DNA of 59,429 nucleotides from IMG/VR virus record IMGVR_UViG_3300005466_000030, positions 1 to 59,429 of that record; one strand, given 5' to 3'. Shown here piece by piece: positions 42,872 to 49,158 of the stretch. The stretch is from a virus. Position 1 is the first letter of the stretch. Each line of letters opens with the position of its first letter. Both the position numbers and the translations under genes were made by a program. The notes beneath the pieces were generated by a model. The model saw only the letters and a list, made by a program, of their open reading frames with translations. It made no database searches and was not told where the DNA came from.

Positions 42872-43139
42872 AGCCGCCTTGGGAAACTGTATTTTTTGCC
42901 TGTCGAAATTCTAACCTCCGTTGGGCGTTCGCAAAAATTTGTCACAACTTGTTACATGATGCTTCCAGCCCCAAGCTATTGAAGCAAAAGCGATGAAGAC
43001 CGCACGTGCCTTCGAAGCGGCCAAAAGTTGAAAAAAGTTCCAAGTGCGCTTAAATGACACCCACTCGCGAATCGGGGCTTTCTCCATTTGGTCCGATCGC
43101 GAGGCTCGTTGCCGAAGTTGCGATCGCACGAGCAAGAGT
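42872..43139. other. Intergenic control region beside regulator B
   Basis: About 270 bases with no convincing gene. It is AT-richer than its surroundings and holds the 42940-42956 palindrome. A -10-like TAGAAT lies on the minus strand near 42913. Rightward RNA starting here would end at the 43140-43176 terminator, so a short regulatory RNA is possible. Short frames in this stretch lack SD sequences and cross the control signals. Confidence 0.5.
42940..42956. promoter_or_regulatory. 17-bp palindrome, operator candidate for regulator B
   Basis: The sequence has the form TGT-n-ACAA-n-TTGT-n-ACA and is symmetric at 14 of 17 positions, with mismatches only at the centre and one symmetric pair. 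It lies 69 bases upstream of regulator B, in the expected promoter zone. This is the usual form of a binding site for an XRE-type dimer. Confidence 0.78.
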
Positions 43140-43176
43140 CCCCGGTCGAGCGTGAAGCTCGGCCGGGGATTTTTGA
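43140..43176. terminator. Strong hairpin terminator, mainly rightward
   Basis: A 12-bp stem with one G-T pair (43140-43151 with 43157-43168) around GTGAA, followed by ATTTTTG on the plus strand. It begins 9 bases after the stop of the leftward BtpA-like gene, so it may also end that transcript, although the minus-strand U tract is weak (ACTCTTG). Confidence 0.85.
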
Positions 43177-43177
43177 T

Positions 43178-43837
43178 TCAGGCAACAACAGAAGCGCCGG
43201 CAGTCTTGCCGATCAAGTATTGCAGCATCGCTTCATCGAACGTGTAGAAGTCCCGGCTGATGCACGTGGCGACAAGGAAGTGTGTCACCAGCGGGACCAG
43301 CCGATCAGCGTGCGGTGGATGCACACCGCTCATCGCGAGAGGCGCGGCGGGACCGATCGCCTTGCGCAGCCGCTCGATCTTCTCGAACGGCGCGGTGACG
43401 CCGGTGCCGCTGCCGCTCGTCATCGGAATAAATCCGCGCGCCACGGCCTCGCGCGCGCTCGCGTGCGGGTCCGGCTCGTTGTGCGTCTCTCCCTTGAACG
43501 CGACGGCGGCGAAGAACTTGTGATCGACGCCGGCCTTCTCGATGTAGGCATCAACGCCGGTGCCCTGCCACGCAAAATCGGACCATGTCGCGTCATAGCC
43601 TTGGTTCATGCTGTGACACACCGCCCACGATGGCGACTTGGTCAGCAGGTTGATGCCGATCTTGAGCCCCGGCACTTCGCGCCGGATCAGCGCCGCCGCA
43701 GGATCGACCGCGTCGTCGTTGCCGCTCATCGAGATGAGAAACACGCCGGGACAGCCGCAGCGCGCGGCAATCTGTGCGTTCTCGATCGTGCGGCTGTCGA
43801 CGTCAGAGAGATGGATCACGGGCCAAATGTCGGTCAT
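43178..43837 (-). CDS. BtpA-like TIM-barrel protein
   Basis: A 219-residue protein. The layout fits a beta/alpha barrel: PVIHLSDVDSRTIENAQIAA, CGCPGVFLISMSGND, LKIGINLLT, then FIPMTSGSGTGV and PLAMSGVHPPH near the C-terminus. The SGSGTG and SG-x-H segments resemble the phosphate-binding loops of the BtpA family, which is related to phosphoribosyl-binding barrels. BtpA itself is known from photosystem I biogenesis, so the phage role must differ. A nucleotide- or sugar-phosphate reaction is inferred. It overlaps the preceding gene by ATGA. Confidence 0.62.
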   Translation of the reverse strand: MTDIWPVIHLSDVDSRTIENAQIAARCGCPGVFLISMSGNDDAVDPAAALIRREVPGLKIGINLLTKSPSWAVCHSMNQGYDATWSDFAWQGTGVDAYIEKAGVDHKFFAAVAFKGETHNEPDPHASAREAVARGFIPMTSGSGTGVTAPFEKIERLRKAIGPAAPLAMSGVHPPHADRLVPLVTHFLVATCISRDFYTFDEAMLQYLIGKTAGASVVA

Positions 43838-44079
43838 GCCCGAGTCCTCATGTTACCCATGTCGCCGATCGACATCACCGGATCGCCGATCAGTGCCTGC
43901 AGGAGCATGGCGCACTGATCAGCGGCGTCGACGCCGCCGTGCGGCAGCGCCTTCACCAGCTTCGCCGGCGCGGCATCGCGCGCGTGCGCGGCGCCGCCTT
44001 GAATGCAGCCGAAGCGATTGCGCGGCTGTTGCAGCACCGTTGCGATCCGGCGCAGCAGGTCTTTCTCTTCGTTCGTCAC
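43834..44079 (-). CDS. Small hypothetical protein
   Basis: An 81-residue protein starting with GTG in a GTGA overlap. The sequence VTNEEKDLLRRIATVLQQPR is helical; GGVDAADQCAMLLQALIGDP forms a second helix. No domain recognised. An upstream in-frame extension exists but runs through the previous gene. Confidence 0.58.
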   Translation of the reverse strand: MTNEEKDLLRRIATVLQQPRNRFGCIQGGAAHARDAAPAKLVKALPHGGVDAADQCAMLLQALIGDPVMSIGDMGNMRTRA

Positions 44080-44486
44080 TTCGGTTCTCCATTTTGGTTT
44101 GAGATCATCCGGCGCTTGTCGCCACACACGACGAACACCTTCATGCCGTTCGCGATGATTTTGTCGATCGTCCGGTTGAGCGCAGGTTCGCGAAACGCTT
44201 CGGGCCGCGACGGATCGACATAGAGCACGAGGCTTTTGCCGTCCGACGTCATGCCCATGACGACCTTCGATTTGTCGGGCCGCATGTTGTCGTCGCCGTA
44301 GCCTTGCAGCCAGAGGCAATCGAACAGGCCGCAAGCCTCTGGTCGCTGCTCGCTGCCGTTGATCGCGCAGCCGACACCGATGGTGCAGTGCTTGCACCAC
44401 TTGTCTTGCGGCTTCTCGATCGCCGGCACAGCCAACAGCTTGCAGCACAAAGTGCAGCCGCCGCATTCGCGCTTGGTGGGTTTCAT
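44076..44486 (-). CDS. CxxCxxCC (YkgJ-type) cluster protein, copy 2
   Basis: A 136-residue protein with CGGCTLCCKLLAV at residues 8-20 and further Cys at about 31, 34, 40, 52 and 57 (CKHC, C-x6-C), the same arrangement as the protein at 39805-40356. The second half differs (KVVMGMTSDGKSLVLYVDPS). The likely role is metal binding; its target is unknown. Confidence 0.74.
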   Translation of the reverse strand: MKPTKRECGGCTLCCKLLAVPAIEKPQDKWCKHCTIGVGCAINGSEQRPEACGLFDCLWLQGYGDDNMRPDKSKVVMGMTSDGKSLVLYVDPSRPEAFREPALNRTIDKIIANGMKVFVVCGDKRRMISNQNGEPK

Positions 44487-44713
44487 CGGGTCACCTTCTT
44501 GCGCAAGCGCGCTTGTCGCTGTCGCTTCGGCTGCGCTGCCGTGCAGTTCTCGATCTTGATTTCGGCCAGAGGAAGATTGCAGAAGTAGACAACCTCGATC
44601 GGACTCCATTCGCGGGATGCGTCATCGGCCGCGCCCTTGGCGTCATCGGCGCGCAGCATGTGCGGGCCGGCGAGCAAGAGCGCCGCCGTCAGGATGAGGG
44701 ACTTTATCGTCAT
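44483..44713 (-). CDS. Small exported protein
   Basis: A 76-residue protein with an N-terminal signal peptide (MTIKSLILTAALLLAGPHML, cleavage likely after LRA). The mature part has two Cys and a very basic end (PKRQRQARLRKK). ATG 44713 lies 7 bases after GGAGAA in leader element 1; ATG 44728, inside the element, is in frame and would add five residues. Confidence 0.65.
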   Translation of the reverse strand: MTIKSLILTAALLLAGPHMLRADDAKGAADDASREWSPIEVVYFCNLPLAEIKIENCTAAQPKRQRQARLRKKVTR

Positions 44714-44720
44714 TGTAAGG

Positions 44721-44797
44721 TTCTCCATTTTTGCGCCCGGTTGCGGCGGGCGAGTGTTCGCATGAACACTGTCGAGCGGCGCTTGTGGCACGCCGCT
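44721..44797 (-). repeat. Start-associated hairpin element 1
   Basis: Leader of the gene at 44483-44713. In transcript order: stem AGCGGCG/CGCCGCT (44775-44797), palindrome AGTGTTC-n4-GAACACT (44753-44770), stem CGCCCG/CGGGCG with loop CCGCAAC (44734-44752), then AAAATGGAGAA at the ribosome binding site. Confidence 0.82.
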
Positions 44798-44812
44798 CTG
44801 CAGTGGTCACCT

Positions 44813-45466
44813 TTAGATGTCGTTGCGTTTGGCGCTGCCGCTCAGTGGTGGTGGCGCCACCGGCTCGGCCGGGGTGCTGTTGTGCGGCTGCGTGGCTCCG
44901 CCGCCGCCACCGCCCTTGTGCGGCTGCGTCTTGGGCGTCGCATATTTGGAATAGTCGATCACGCATTTCGCAAACGATCCGGCGATGATGCGCGAGCCTT
45001 CCATCGGTGCAGACCATAGCGTTTCGTTGCCGCCGGGAAAGATGAAGTACATCTTCACCGCCGATGCGAATTCCTCCATGAACGACCGGGGGGTCGTGCT
45101 GCCTTCCTCGTTTTTGAGAGACACTTCGATCATCTGCCCGTTGCCACCGGGAATCGATGTCGCGGTCCCCTTGAACGGCTCGGCGCGATCAAACTGGATC
45201 GTCATCGGCATCGTTGTGCCGATCGGGATATTCCAGCTTGACTTATAAACCTGCACGAACAGATTTTCGCTTCCCGCCTGCCACTTGATGAAGGCGGCGC
45301 GCTCTTTGTCTTGGATGCTCATCGAGCACATCGGCGTGCCGTCGTTGGCCGTGCCGGCATTCGCGGACCAAAGGCCGGATGTCTGGTAGGCCTTCATCGC
45401 AGCGTGCGCGCTCGAAGCACTGGCGAGCAGTGCGGCAGCGAGCGCGACGCGTTTCAGCGTCTTCAT
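44813..45466 (-). CDS. Periplasmic protein, hypothetical
   Basis: A 217-residue exported protein. The signal peptide is MKTLKRVALAAALLASASSA with cleavage after AHA. The mature core (MCSMSIQDKERAAFIKWQAG, NLFVQVYKSSWNIPIG) is beta-rich with two Cys (about 47 and 168) that may pair. After about 175 comes a Gly/Pro-rich tail. A start at ATG 45466 is set by GGAGAA 5 bases upstream. It resembles uncharacterised periplasmic proteins of Rhizobiales; function unknown. Confidence 0.65.
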   Translation of the reverse strand: MKTLKRVALAAALLASASSAHAAMKAYQTSGLWSANAGTANDGTPMCSMSIQDKERAAFIKWQAGSENLFVQVYKSSWNIPIGTTMPMTIQFDRAEPFKGTATSIPGGNGQMIEVSLKNEEGSTTPRSFMEEFASAVKMYFIFPGGNETLWSAPMEGSRIIAGSFAKCVIDYSKYATPKTQPHKGGGGGGATQPHNSTPAEPVAPPPLSGSAKRNDI

Positions 45467-45473
45467 TTCAGTT

Positions 45474-45539
45474 CTCCATTTGTTGAGCCGGGTTGCGACC
45501 GGCACGGGGTGAAAGCGGCGCCAAGGCTGGCGCCGCTTT
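45474..45539 (-). repeat. Start-associated hairpin element 2
   Basis: Leader of the gene at 44813-45466. It has a perfect 11-bp stem (AAAGCGGCGCC with GGCGCCGCTTT, 45512-45539) and the stem GCCGG/CCGGC with loop TCGCAAC (45487-45503), then AAATGGAGAA. The AGTG-CACT part is missing here. Confidence 0.8.
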
Positions 45540-45544
45540 GTGGG

Positions 45545-45889
45545 TTACTTCGGTTCGAAGCAATTGAACTTCGATCGCAGGCCAGCAAGCAGCACCGTGG
45601 CGGCGGGCGTCTCCGGTGTCGGCTTCTGCTGTTCAGCGAGCTTGATCATGTCGGCCGGAATAACGGTGAGACCGTGCGGGATGCAGATGTTCGCGATGAC
45701 TAGCTCTTTGTGAGTCCAAGCCAACGCCGCGAACGTGTCCCATGTGGCCGTCACATAGGCCGAGCAGACCGCTTTCTTCGAGTCGGTTCTGCAGTCCTTC
45801 AATAGCTCGCCGGCGGTGTAGCCGTTGGCGCCGGCGCCGGACGTCATCGCGAGCGCGATGGCAAGCGGCAGTAGAGACTTCATCGTCAT
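45545..45889 (-). CDS. Rap1a/Tai-like exported protein
   Basis: A 114-residue protein with a signal peptide (MTMKSLLPLAIALAMTSGAG). The mature part follows the Rap1a/Tai immunity pattern: GELLKDC, a helix with C (AVCSAYVTATWD), NICIPHGLTVIPADMIKLAE and a final FNC. In T6SS systems such periplasmic proteins protect against cell-wall amidase effectors. In a prophage it could protect the lysogen or act against peptidoglycan enzymes. The match is by pattern; ATG 45889 follows GGAGAA by 5 bases. Confidence 0.7.
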   Translation of the reverse strand: MTMKSLLPLAIALAMTSGAGANGYTAGELLKDCRTDSKKAVCSAYVTATWDTFAALAWTHKELVIANICIPHGLTVIPADMIKLAEQQKPTPETPAATVLLAGLRSKFNCFEPK

Positions 45890-45896
45890 GGTCATT

Positions 45897-45971
45897 CTCC
45901 ATTTTGATAGCCGGCGTTGCGGGCCGGCAGTGTCCGTCGTGGGCACTATGGAACGGCGCCGAAGCGCCGCT
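45897..45971 (-). repeat. Start-associated hairpin element 3
   Basis: Leader of the Rap1a-like gene. First stem (45952-45971) has a TTCG tetraloop, the AGTGCCC/GGACACT stem is at 45929-45947, and the third (45910-45928) is GCCGGC/GCCGGC with loop CCGCAAC. It shares 60 identical bases with element 5. Confidence 0.84.
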
Positions 45972-45980
45972 CGGTGGTGC

Positions 45981-46217
45981 TCAGTCTTTTATCGGCGGGT
46001 ACTCGCGCATCGATCCAAGGATGCGGTCCAGTGCTTCATCGACCGTCGGCGGCCCCGCATTCTTGATCTTGACTTCGGCTCTTGCGAGCGCCGGGAGCTT
46101 GCGCAGCACGTCGCGCAGTTCGTCGGCTTCTTCGCGCGTCTGCACCCTCTGGCTCGTGCTGTATTGAGCCTTCAGGTTTCCCAGTTGGGTCAGGTAGATC
46201 ACTTCGACTTCAAACAT
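45981..46217 (-). CDS. Small hypothetical protein
   Basis: A 78-residue protein, MFEVEVIYLTQLGN then a helix (TREEADELRDVLRKLPALAR) and a short end. It may be a small alpha/beta protein. Starts at ATG 46217 after GGAGAA and leader element 4. Confidence 0.6.
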   Translation of the reverse strand: MFEVEVIYLTQLGNLKAQYSTSQRVQTREEADELRDVLRKLPALARAEVKIKNAGPPTVDEALDRILGSMREYPPIKD

Positions 46218-46224
46218 TTTTTCT

Positions 46225-46310
46225 CCATTCGGGTTTGGCGCCGGCGTTGCGGCCGGCAGTGCTCGTCATGAACACTGTGAAGAGGCACGAGTTGTCCCGC
46301 GCCGCTCTGG
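46225..46310 (-). repeat. Start-associated hairpin element 4
   Basis: Leader of the gene at 45981-46217. It contains AGTGTTC-n5-GAGCACT (46258-46276) and GCCGGC/GCCGGC with loop CGCAAC (46240-46257), then GAATGGAGAA. The upstream stem (GAGCGGC/GCCTC) is imperfect here. Confidence 0.76.
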
Positions 46311-46316
46311 CAGCAC

Positions 46317-46733
46317 TCAGTCTTCTTGAACCTCGCTCGACAGCGCTTCGAACTCGTTGGCGTGTGCCGGGTCCGATGCTTCGAGATGCGCAAGCGGCTC
46401 GATGTCGTCGAGCGGGCTCATGTCGATGCCTTCCCATTCGTCCTTCCACGACGAATAGTTCGAGCCGGCATCGCTGTTGCTCCACTTCTCAGAGCGCGCG
46501 TTAACATAGTCGTCCATCTGGCCGACGATCTCATTGCGCAGTTCTTCGAGATCGCCGAGCGCGCCGTTGTAGTCGTCGATCGCGGGCTTGAGGTTCTCTT
46601 CGATCAGCACGTTGACTTCGTCGATCTTGTTGTTGATCTCGATGATGGCATCATCGATCGCCTTGTCTTTCCCGCGCAGCGCGGCGATCAGTTCGTCGCG
46701 CGTTGCTACCTGTGCCTTGGTCAGATGTTTCAT
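46317..46733 (-). CDS. Coiled-coil protein
   Basis: A 138-residue acidic protein. Residues 1-80 are one long helical heptad stretch (KDKAIDDAIIEINNKIDEVN, LEELRNEIVGQMDDYV). The C-terminal 50 residues are acidic with few helices. It is preceded by AGGAAGGA rather than by the hairpin element. Possibly an oligomerising partner; function unknown. Confidence 0.62.
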   Translation of the reverse strand: MKHLTKAQVATRDELIAALRGKDKAIDDAIIEINNKIDEVNVLIEENLKPAIDDYNGALGDLEELRNEIVGQMDDYVNARSEKWSNSDAGSNYSSWKDEWEGIDMSPLDDIEPLAHLEASDPAHANEFEALSSEVQED

Positions 46734-46736
46734 TTT

Positions 46737-46904
46737 TTATCCTTCCTCACTGTCTGCATCTTGCGCGCGGGCTTCAAGGATCGTGATCGCCAGCCACAGC
46801 GCCGCGTCGCGATCACGCGTGGTCACGCCGGGCACTGGCAGCTTGGCGTCGAAGACTTCGCGCAGCACGCGCGCGGCCTTCTTGCTTTCGGTCTTCCGGC
46901 TCAT
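46737..46904 (-). CDS. Small hypothetical protein (55 residues)
   Basis: A 55-residue frame, MSRKTESKKAARVLREVFDA then an Ala-rich helix (AALWLAITILEARAQDADSE). It is coupled by ATGA to the preceding gene, and its stop lies 3 bases before the next start. The clean coupling supports a real gene; function unknown. Confidence 0.55.
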   Translation of the reverse strand: MSRKTESKKAARVLREVFDAKLPVPGVTTRDRDAALWLAITILEARAQDADSEEG

Positions 46905-47110
46905 CGTGCTGCCCTCCGGGTTGCCTTGTCGGCCATCTCGGTATCATCGCAGCCGATCACGGTGTCGATCGTCGCGAGCATCGCGTCGACGCTCGGCAGC
47001 GCCTCGCGCATCGGCCACGCGCGGCAGTGCGGGCAATGCATGCTGTTGTCTTCGCGGAAGACTTGAGCGAAGCCGCAAGCGCGGCATTCGTAGGTGTAGA
47101 GATTCGCCAT
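46901..47110 (-). CDS. Rubredoxin-like zinc-ribbon protein
   Basis: A 69-residue protein with CRACGFAQVF and HCPHCRAWP, two CxxC knuckles about 20 residues apart, as in FmdB/rubredoxin-like zinc ribbons. The C-terminal half is helical. ATG 47110 follows the leader ATGGAGA by 7 bases; an in-frame ATG inside the leader would add METFK. Confidence 0.7.
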   Translation of the reverse strand: MANLYTYECRACGFAQVFREDNSMHCPHCRAWPMREALPSVDAMLATIDTVIGCDDTEMADKATRRAAR

Positions 47111-47117
47111 TTTGAAA

Positions 47118-47199
47118 GTCTCCATTTGATGCGCCGGTTGCGCCGGCAGTGTCCGTCGTGGGCACTATGGAACGGCGCCGAAGCGCCGCTCGGTGGTGC
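47118..47199 (-). repeat. Start-associated hairpin element 5
   Basis: Leader of the gene at 46901-47110. Bases 47143-47202 are identical to 45924-45983 of element 3, with the TTCG-looped stem and AGTGCCC/GGACACT stem. The last stem (47133-47147) is GCCGG/CCGGC with loop CGCAA, then AAATGGAGA. Confidence 0.84.
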
Positions 47200-47598
47200 T
47201 CATCGCGCGCTGATGTCGACGTTGGTCACCTTCTTGCTGCGCAGATCGTATTCACAGACCACGCGCGAGCGCACCATCGCGCCGAAGCCGTTCTGGAATT
47301 TGGCATCGGGCTCGATCACCGTGACGGTGCCGGTGCTGTAGTTGCTGCCGGGGCGGAAGGATGAGAAGGCGAACCACGGCCATTCTGGCGTGCCGTATTT
47401 GGCGAGTTCTTCCGCCTGTTTTTTGCAGTCATATTGCACGCCGGACCAGCCGCCGAAGTTGTTCGCCATGTCGGCGTTGTCGGTGCATTTTGTCCAATCG
47501 GATTTGCACGGCGATGCCGGCGTCGTGTCGGCGGGCTTGCCGTTGCTCAGCCAGATCAGGCCGACGATGATGATCAGAACTCCACCAAGCTTTTTCAT
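47200..47598 (-). CDS. Membrane-anchored protein, hypothetical
   Basis: A 132-residue protein with one N-terminal hydrophobic segment (LGGVLIIIVGLIWLSNG) and a periplasmic-type domain with four Cys (CKSDWTKC, YDCKK, VVCEY). The latter part (YSTGTVTVIEPDAKFQNGFG) is beta-rich and resembles uncharacterised bacterial proteins. ATG 47598 is chosen by analogy with the other leaders; ATG 47604 is also possible. Confidence 0.62.
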   Translation of the reverse strand: MKKLGGVLIIIVGLIWLSNGKPADTTPASPCKSDWTKCTDNADMANNFGGWSGVQYDCKKQAEELAKYGTPEWPWFAFSSFRPGSNYSTGTVTVIEPDAKFQNGFGAMVRSRVVCEYDLRSKKVTNVDISAR

Positions 47599-47606
47599 TG
47601 TCATTA

Positions 47607-47680
47607 CTCCATTTGTGATCCGGCGTTGCGGGCCGGGTGTTCGTCATGAACACTGTGAGGCGGCGCCTTGCGACGCCGCC
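47607..47680 (-). repeat. Start-associated hairpin element 6
   Basis: Leader of the gene at 47200-47598. Stem GGCGGCG/CGCCGCC (47659-47680), palindrome GTGTTC-n5-GAACAC (47637-47653) and CCGGC/GCCGG with loop CCGCAAC (47620-47636), then AAATGGAGT. Confidence 0.82.
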
Positions 47681-47689
47681 CTGCAGTGG

Positions 47690-49111
47690 TCAGTGCGATC
47701 CGACGTCGATCGCGGCGGCGTTCCACGGTGCGTTCGCGATGTAGTGGCGAACGTCCTGCGGGAAGCCGGTGATCGCGAACAGAACCGGGCAGGCCGGCTC
47801 ATCGTGCGCGCTGGTGATCTCGTGCTCACCGTCGGTGAAGCACACGATCAGCGAAGCGTCGATTTCGTTCGCCACGTGCTCGAACAGCGGCATCAACCGG
47901 GTGCCGCCACCGCCACGCGGATCGAACTCGATCTCGTCGCCGCCGCGATACGTGTCGACGCGCGTCACCCGCGTGTCGCCGTAGATCACGACAAGCTCGT
48001 CGATGATGTTCTCATCGAGCGCCGCTTGCACTTCGACGCCGATCGCCGCAAGCGCGACGTCATCCATCGAACCGGACGTGTCGACCAGCATGGCGACGCG
48101 GTTGACGCCGTCACGCTCGCGGCCGGGTAGATAGAGCCCGCCGCCGATGAAACGCCGGTTCGGACGCGACCACGTTTCGGTGGTCACCGCGCCGCCGTCG
48201 AAAAAGGCACGCAAAGTCTCGCGCCAGTCTTGCGGGGGATGATCGTTCCGCTCGATCTCGCGCGACACGTGCCCGGGAGCGTCGCCGCGCTTGCGTGCAA
48301 GGCTTGCGGCCTCGCGCACGACACGTTCCCATTTGGCGTCGACGTCGGCCCGCTCGGCGGCATCAACCGCCGCGTCGAGCACTTCGCCGCAGCGACCGGG
48401 ATCGCCCGAAGACGGGCCCGGCTTGGAACCGCCGGCATCGCTGCCAGCGTCCGAGCCTTCGCCGTCGCCAGAGCCCTCGCCGGTGCCCTCGCCGGGCTCG
48501 CCAGCGTCGCCGGCGCCGTCGCCGGTGCCAGTGTCGCCCGGCTCTTCGCCGGCCTCACCAGCGCCCTCGCCTGCGCCTTCGTCGCCGTCGGCATCGTCGC
48601 CGTCGGTTCCATCGGTTCCGTCCGCTTTGTCCGCTTTGTCCGCTTTGTCCGATTCGGGCTGCGGCTGTTGCGGCGGCTGCTCTTGCTTCCGTTCAAGCTC
48701 ACGCGTCCGATAGATGTCTTCCGCGCTCATGCCCTCGAAGCGCCAGTCGAGCAGGGCGCCTTCCGGCAGCTTGAAGCCCGCGCGGATCAGGTCAGGGTTG
48801 ATCGCGAGATCGCAGCACACGTTCCATTCTTGCGGATCGCGGTTACCGCGACGCGTGTGATGGCGGCGCGCGTCGTGCTCGGTCTCGTGCGCCTGCACGC
48901 CGAGCACTTCGACCTGCGACAGAGAGGCGATGAAGTCCGGATTGAAAAAGTGCGTCCGGCCGTTCGTCGCCATCGTCGGGAAGTCGCGCGACGGCTTGGC
49001 CTCGACTTGGCTGACCAGCACGCCGTAGAACGTGCGCTCAAGGATCAGTTCTTGGCGCGCCTTGCTCACGCGCTCGGCGGCTTGCGCCGTCACCGTGTCG
49101 ATCGTCTGCAT
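47690..49111 (-). CDS. VWA-domain protein with HExxH metallopeptidase-like domain (DUF2201-like)
   Basis: A 473-residue protein. The N-terminal domain has HETEH at 75-79, matching HExxH, followed by NVCCDLAINPDLI, as in DUF2201 putative metallopeptidases. A disordered acidic spacer (KADKADKADGTDGTDG and Gly/Glu repeats, about 165-255) leads to the C-terminal VWA-like domain with a MIDAS motif (VDTSGSM, about 342-349) and GGGGTRLMPLF. Such proteins pair with MoxR AAA+ ATPases, and one is encoded two genes upstream. ATG 49111 follows GGAGA by 5 bases. Confidence 0.85.
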   Translation of the reverse strand: MQTIDTVTAQAAERVSKARQELILERTFYGVLVSQVEAKPSRDFPTMATNGRTHFFNPDFIASLSQVEVLGVQAHETEHDARRHHTRRGNRDPQEWNVCCDLAINPDLIRAGFKLPEGALLDWRFEGMSAEDIYRTRELERKQEQPPQQPQPESDKADKADKADGTDGTDGDDADGDEGAGEGAGEAGEEPGDTGTGDGAGDAGEPGEGTGEGSGDGEGSDAGSDAGGSKPGPSSGDPGRCGEVLDAAVDAAERADVDAKWERVVREAASLARKRGDAPGHVSREIERNDHPPQDWRETLRAFFDGGAVTTETWSRPNRRFIGGGLYLPGRERDGVNRVAMLVDTSGSMDDVALAAIGVEVQAALDENIIDELVVIYGDTRVTRVDTYRGGDEIEFDPRGGGGTRLMPLFEHVANEIDASLIVCFTDGEHEITSAHDEPACPVLFAITGFPQDVRHYIANAPWNAAAIDVGSH

Positions 49112-49154
49112 TGTCATCTCCATTTTGAAAAGCGCCCGGGTTGCGGCCGGGCGC
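49112..49154 (-). repeat. Start-associated hairpin element 7 with terminator-like tail
   Basis: Leader of the VWA gene. A single strong 8-bp stem, GCGCCCGG/CCGGGCGC with loop CCGCAAC (49132-49154), is followed by TTTTC in the transcript and then AAATGGAGA. It can act as a weak terminator or attenuator between two module genes. Confidence 0.84.
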
Positions 49155-49158
49155 GCTC

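Noticed and set aside
42911-43135. Minus-strand 74-codon frame in the control region
   Set aside because: It spans the 17-bp palindrome, lacks an SD and shows no protein features.
43044-43247. Rightward 67-codon frame near the regulator region
   Set aside because: It crosses the strong hairpin terminator at 43140-43176 and runs into the antisense of the BtpA-like gene.
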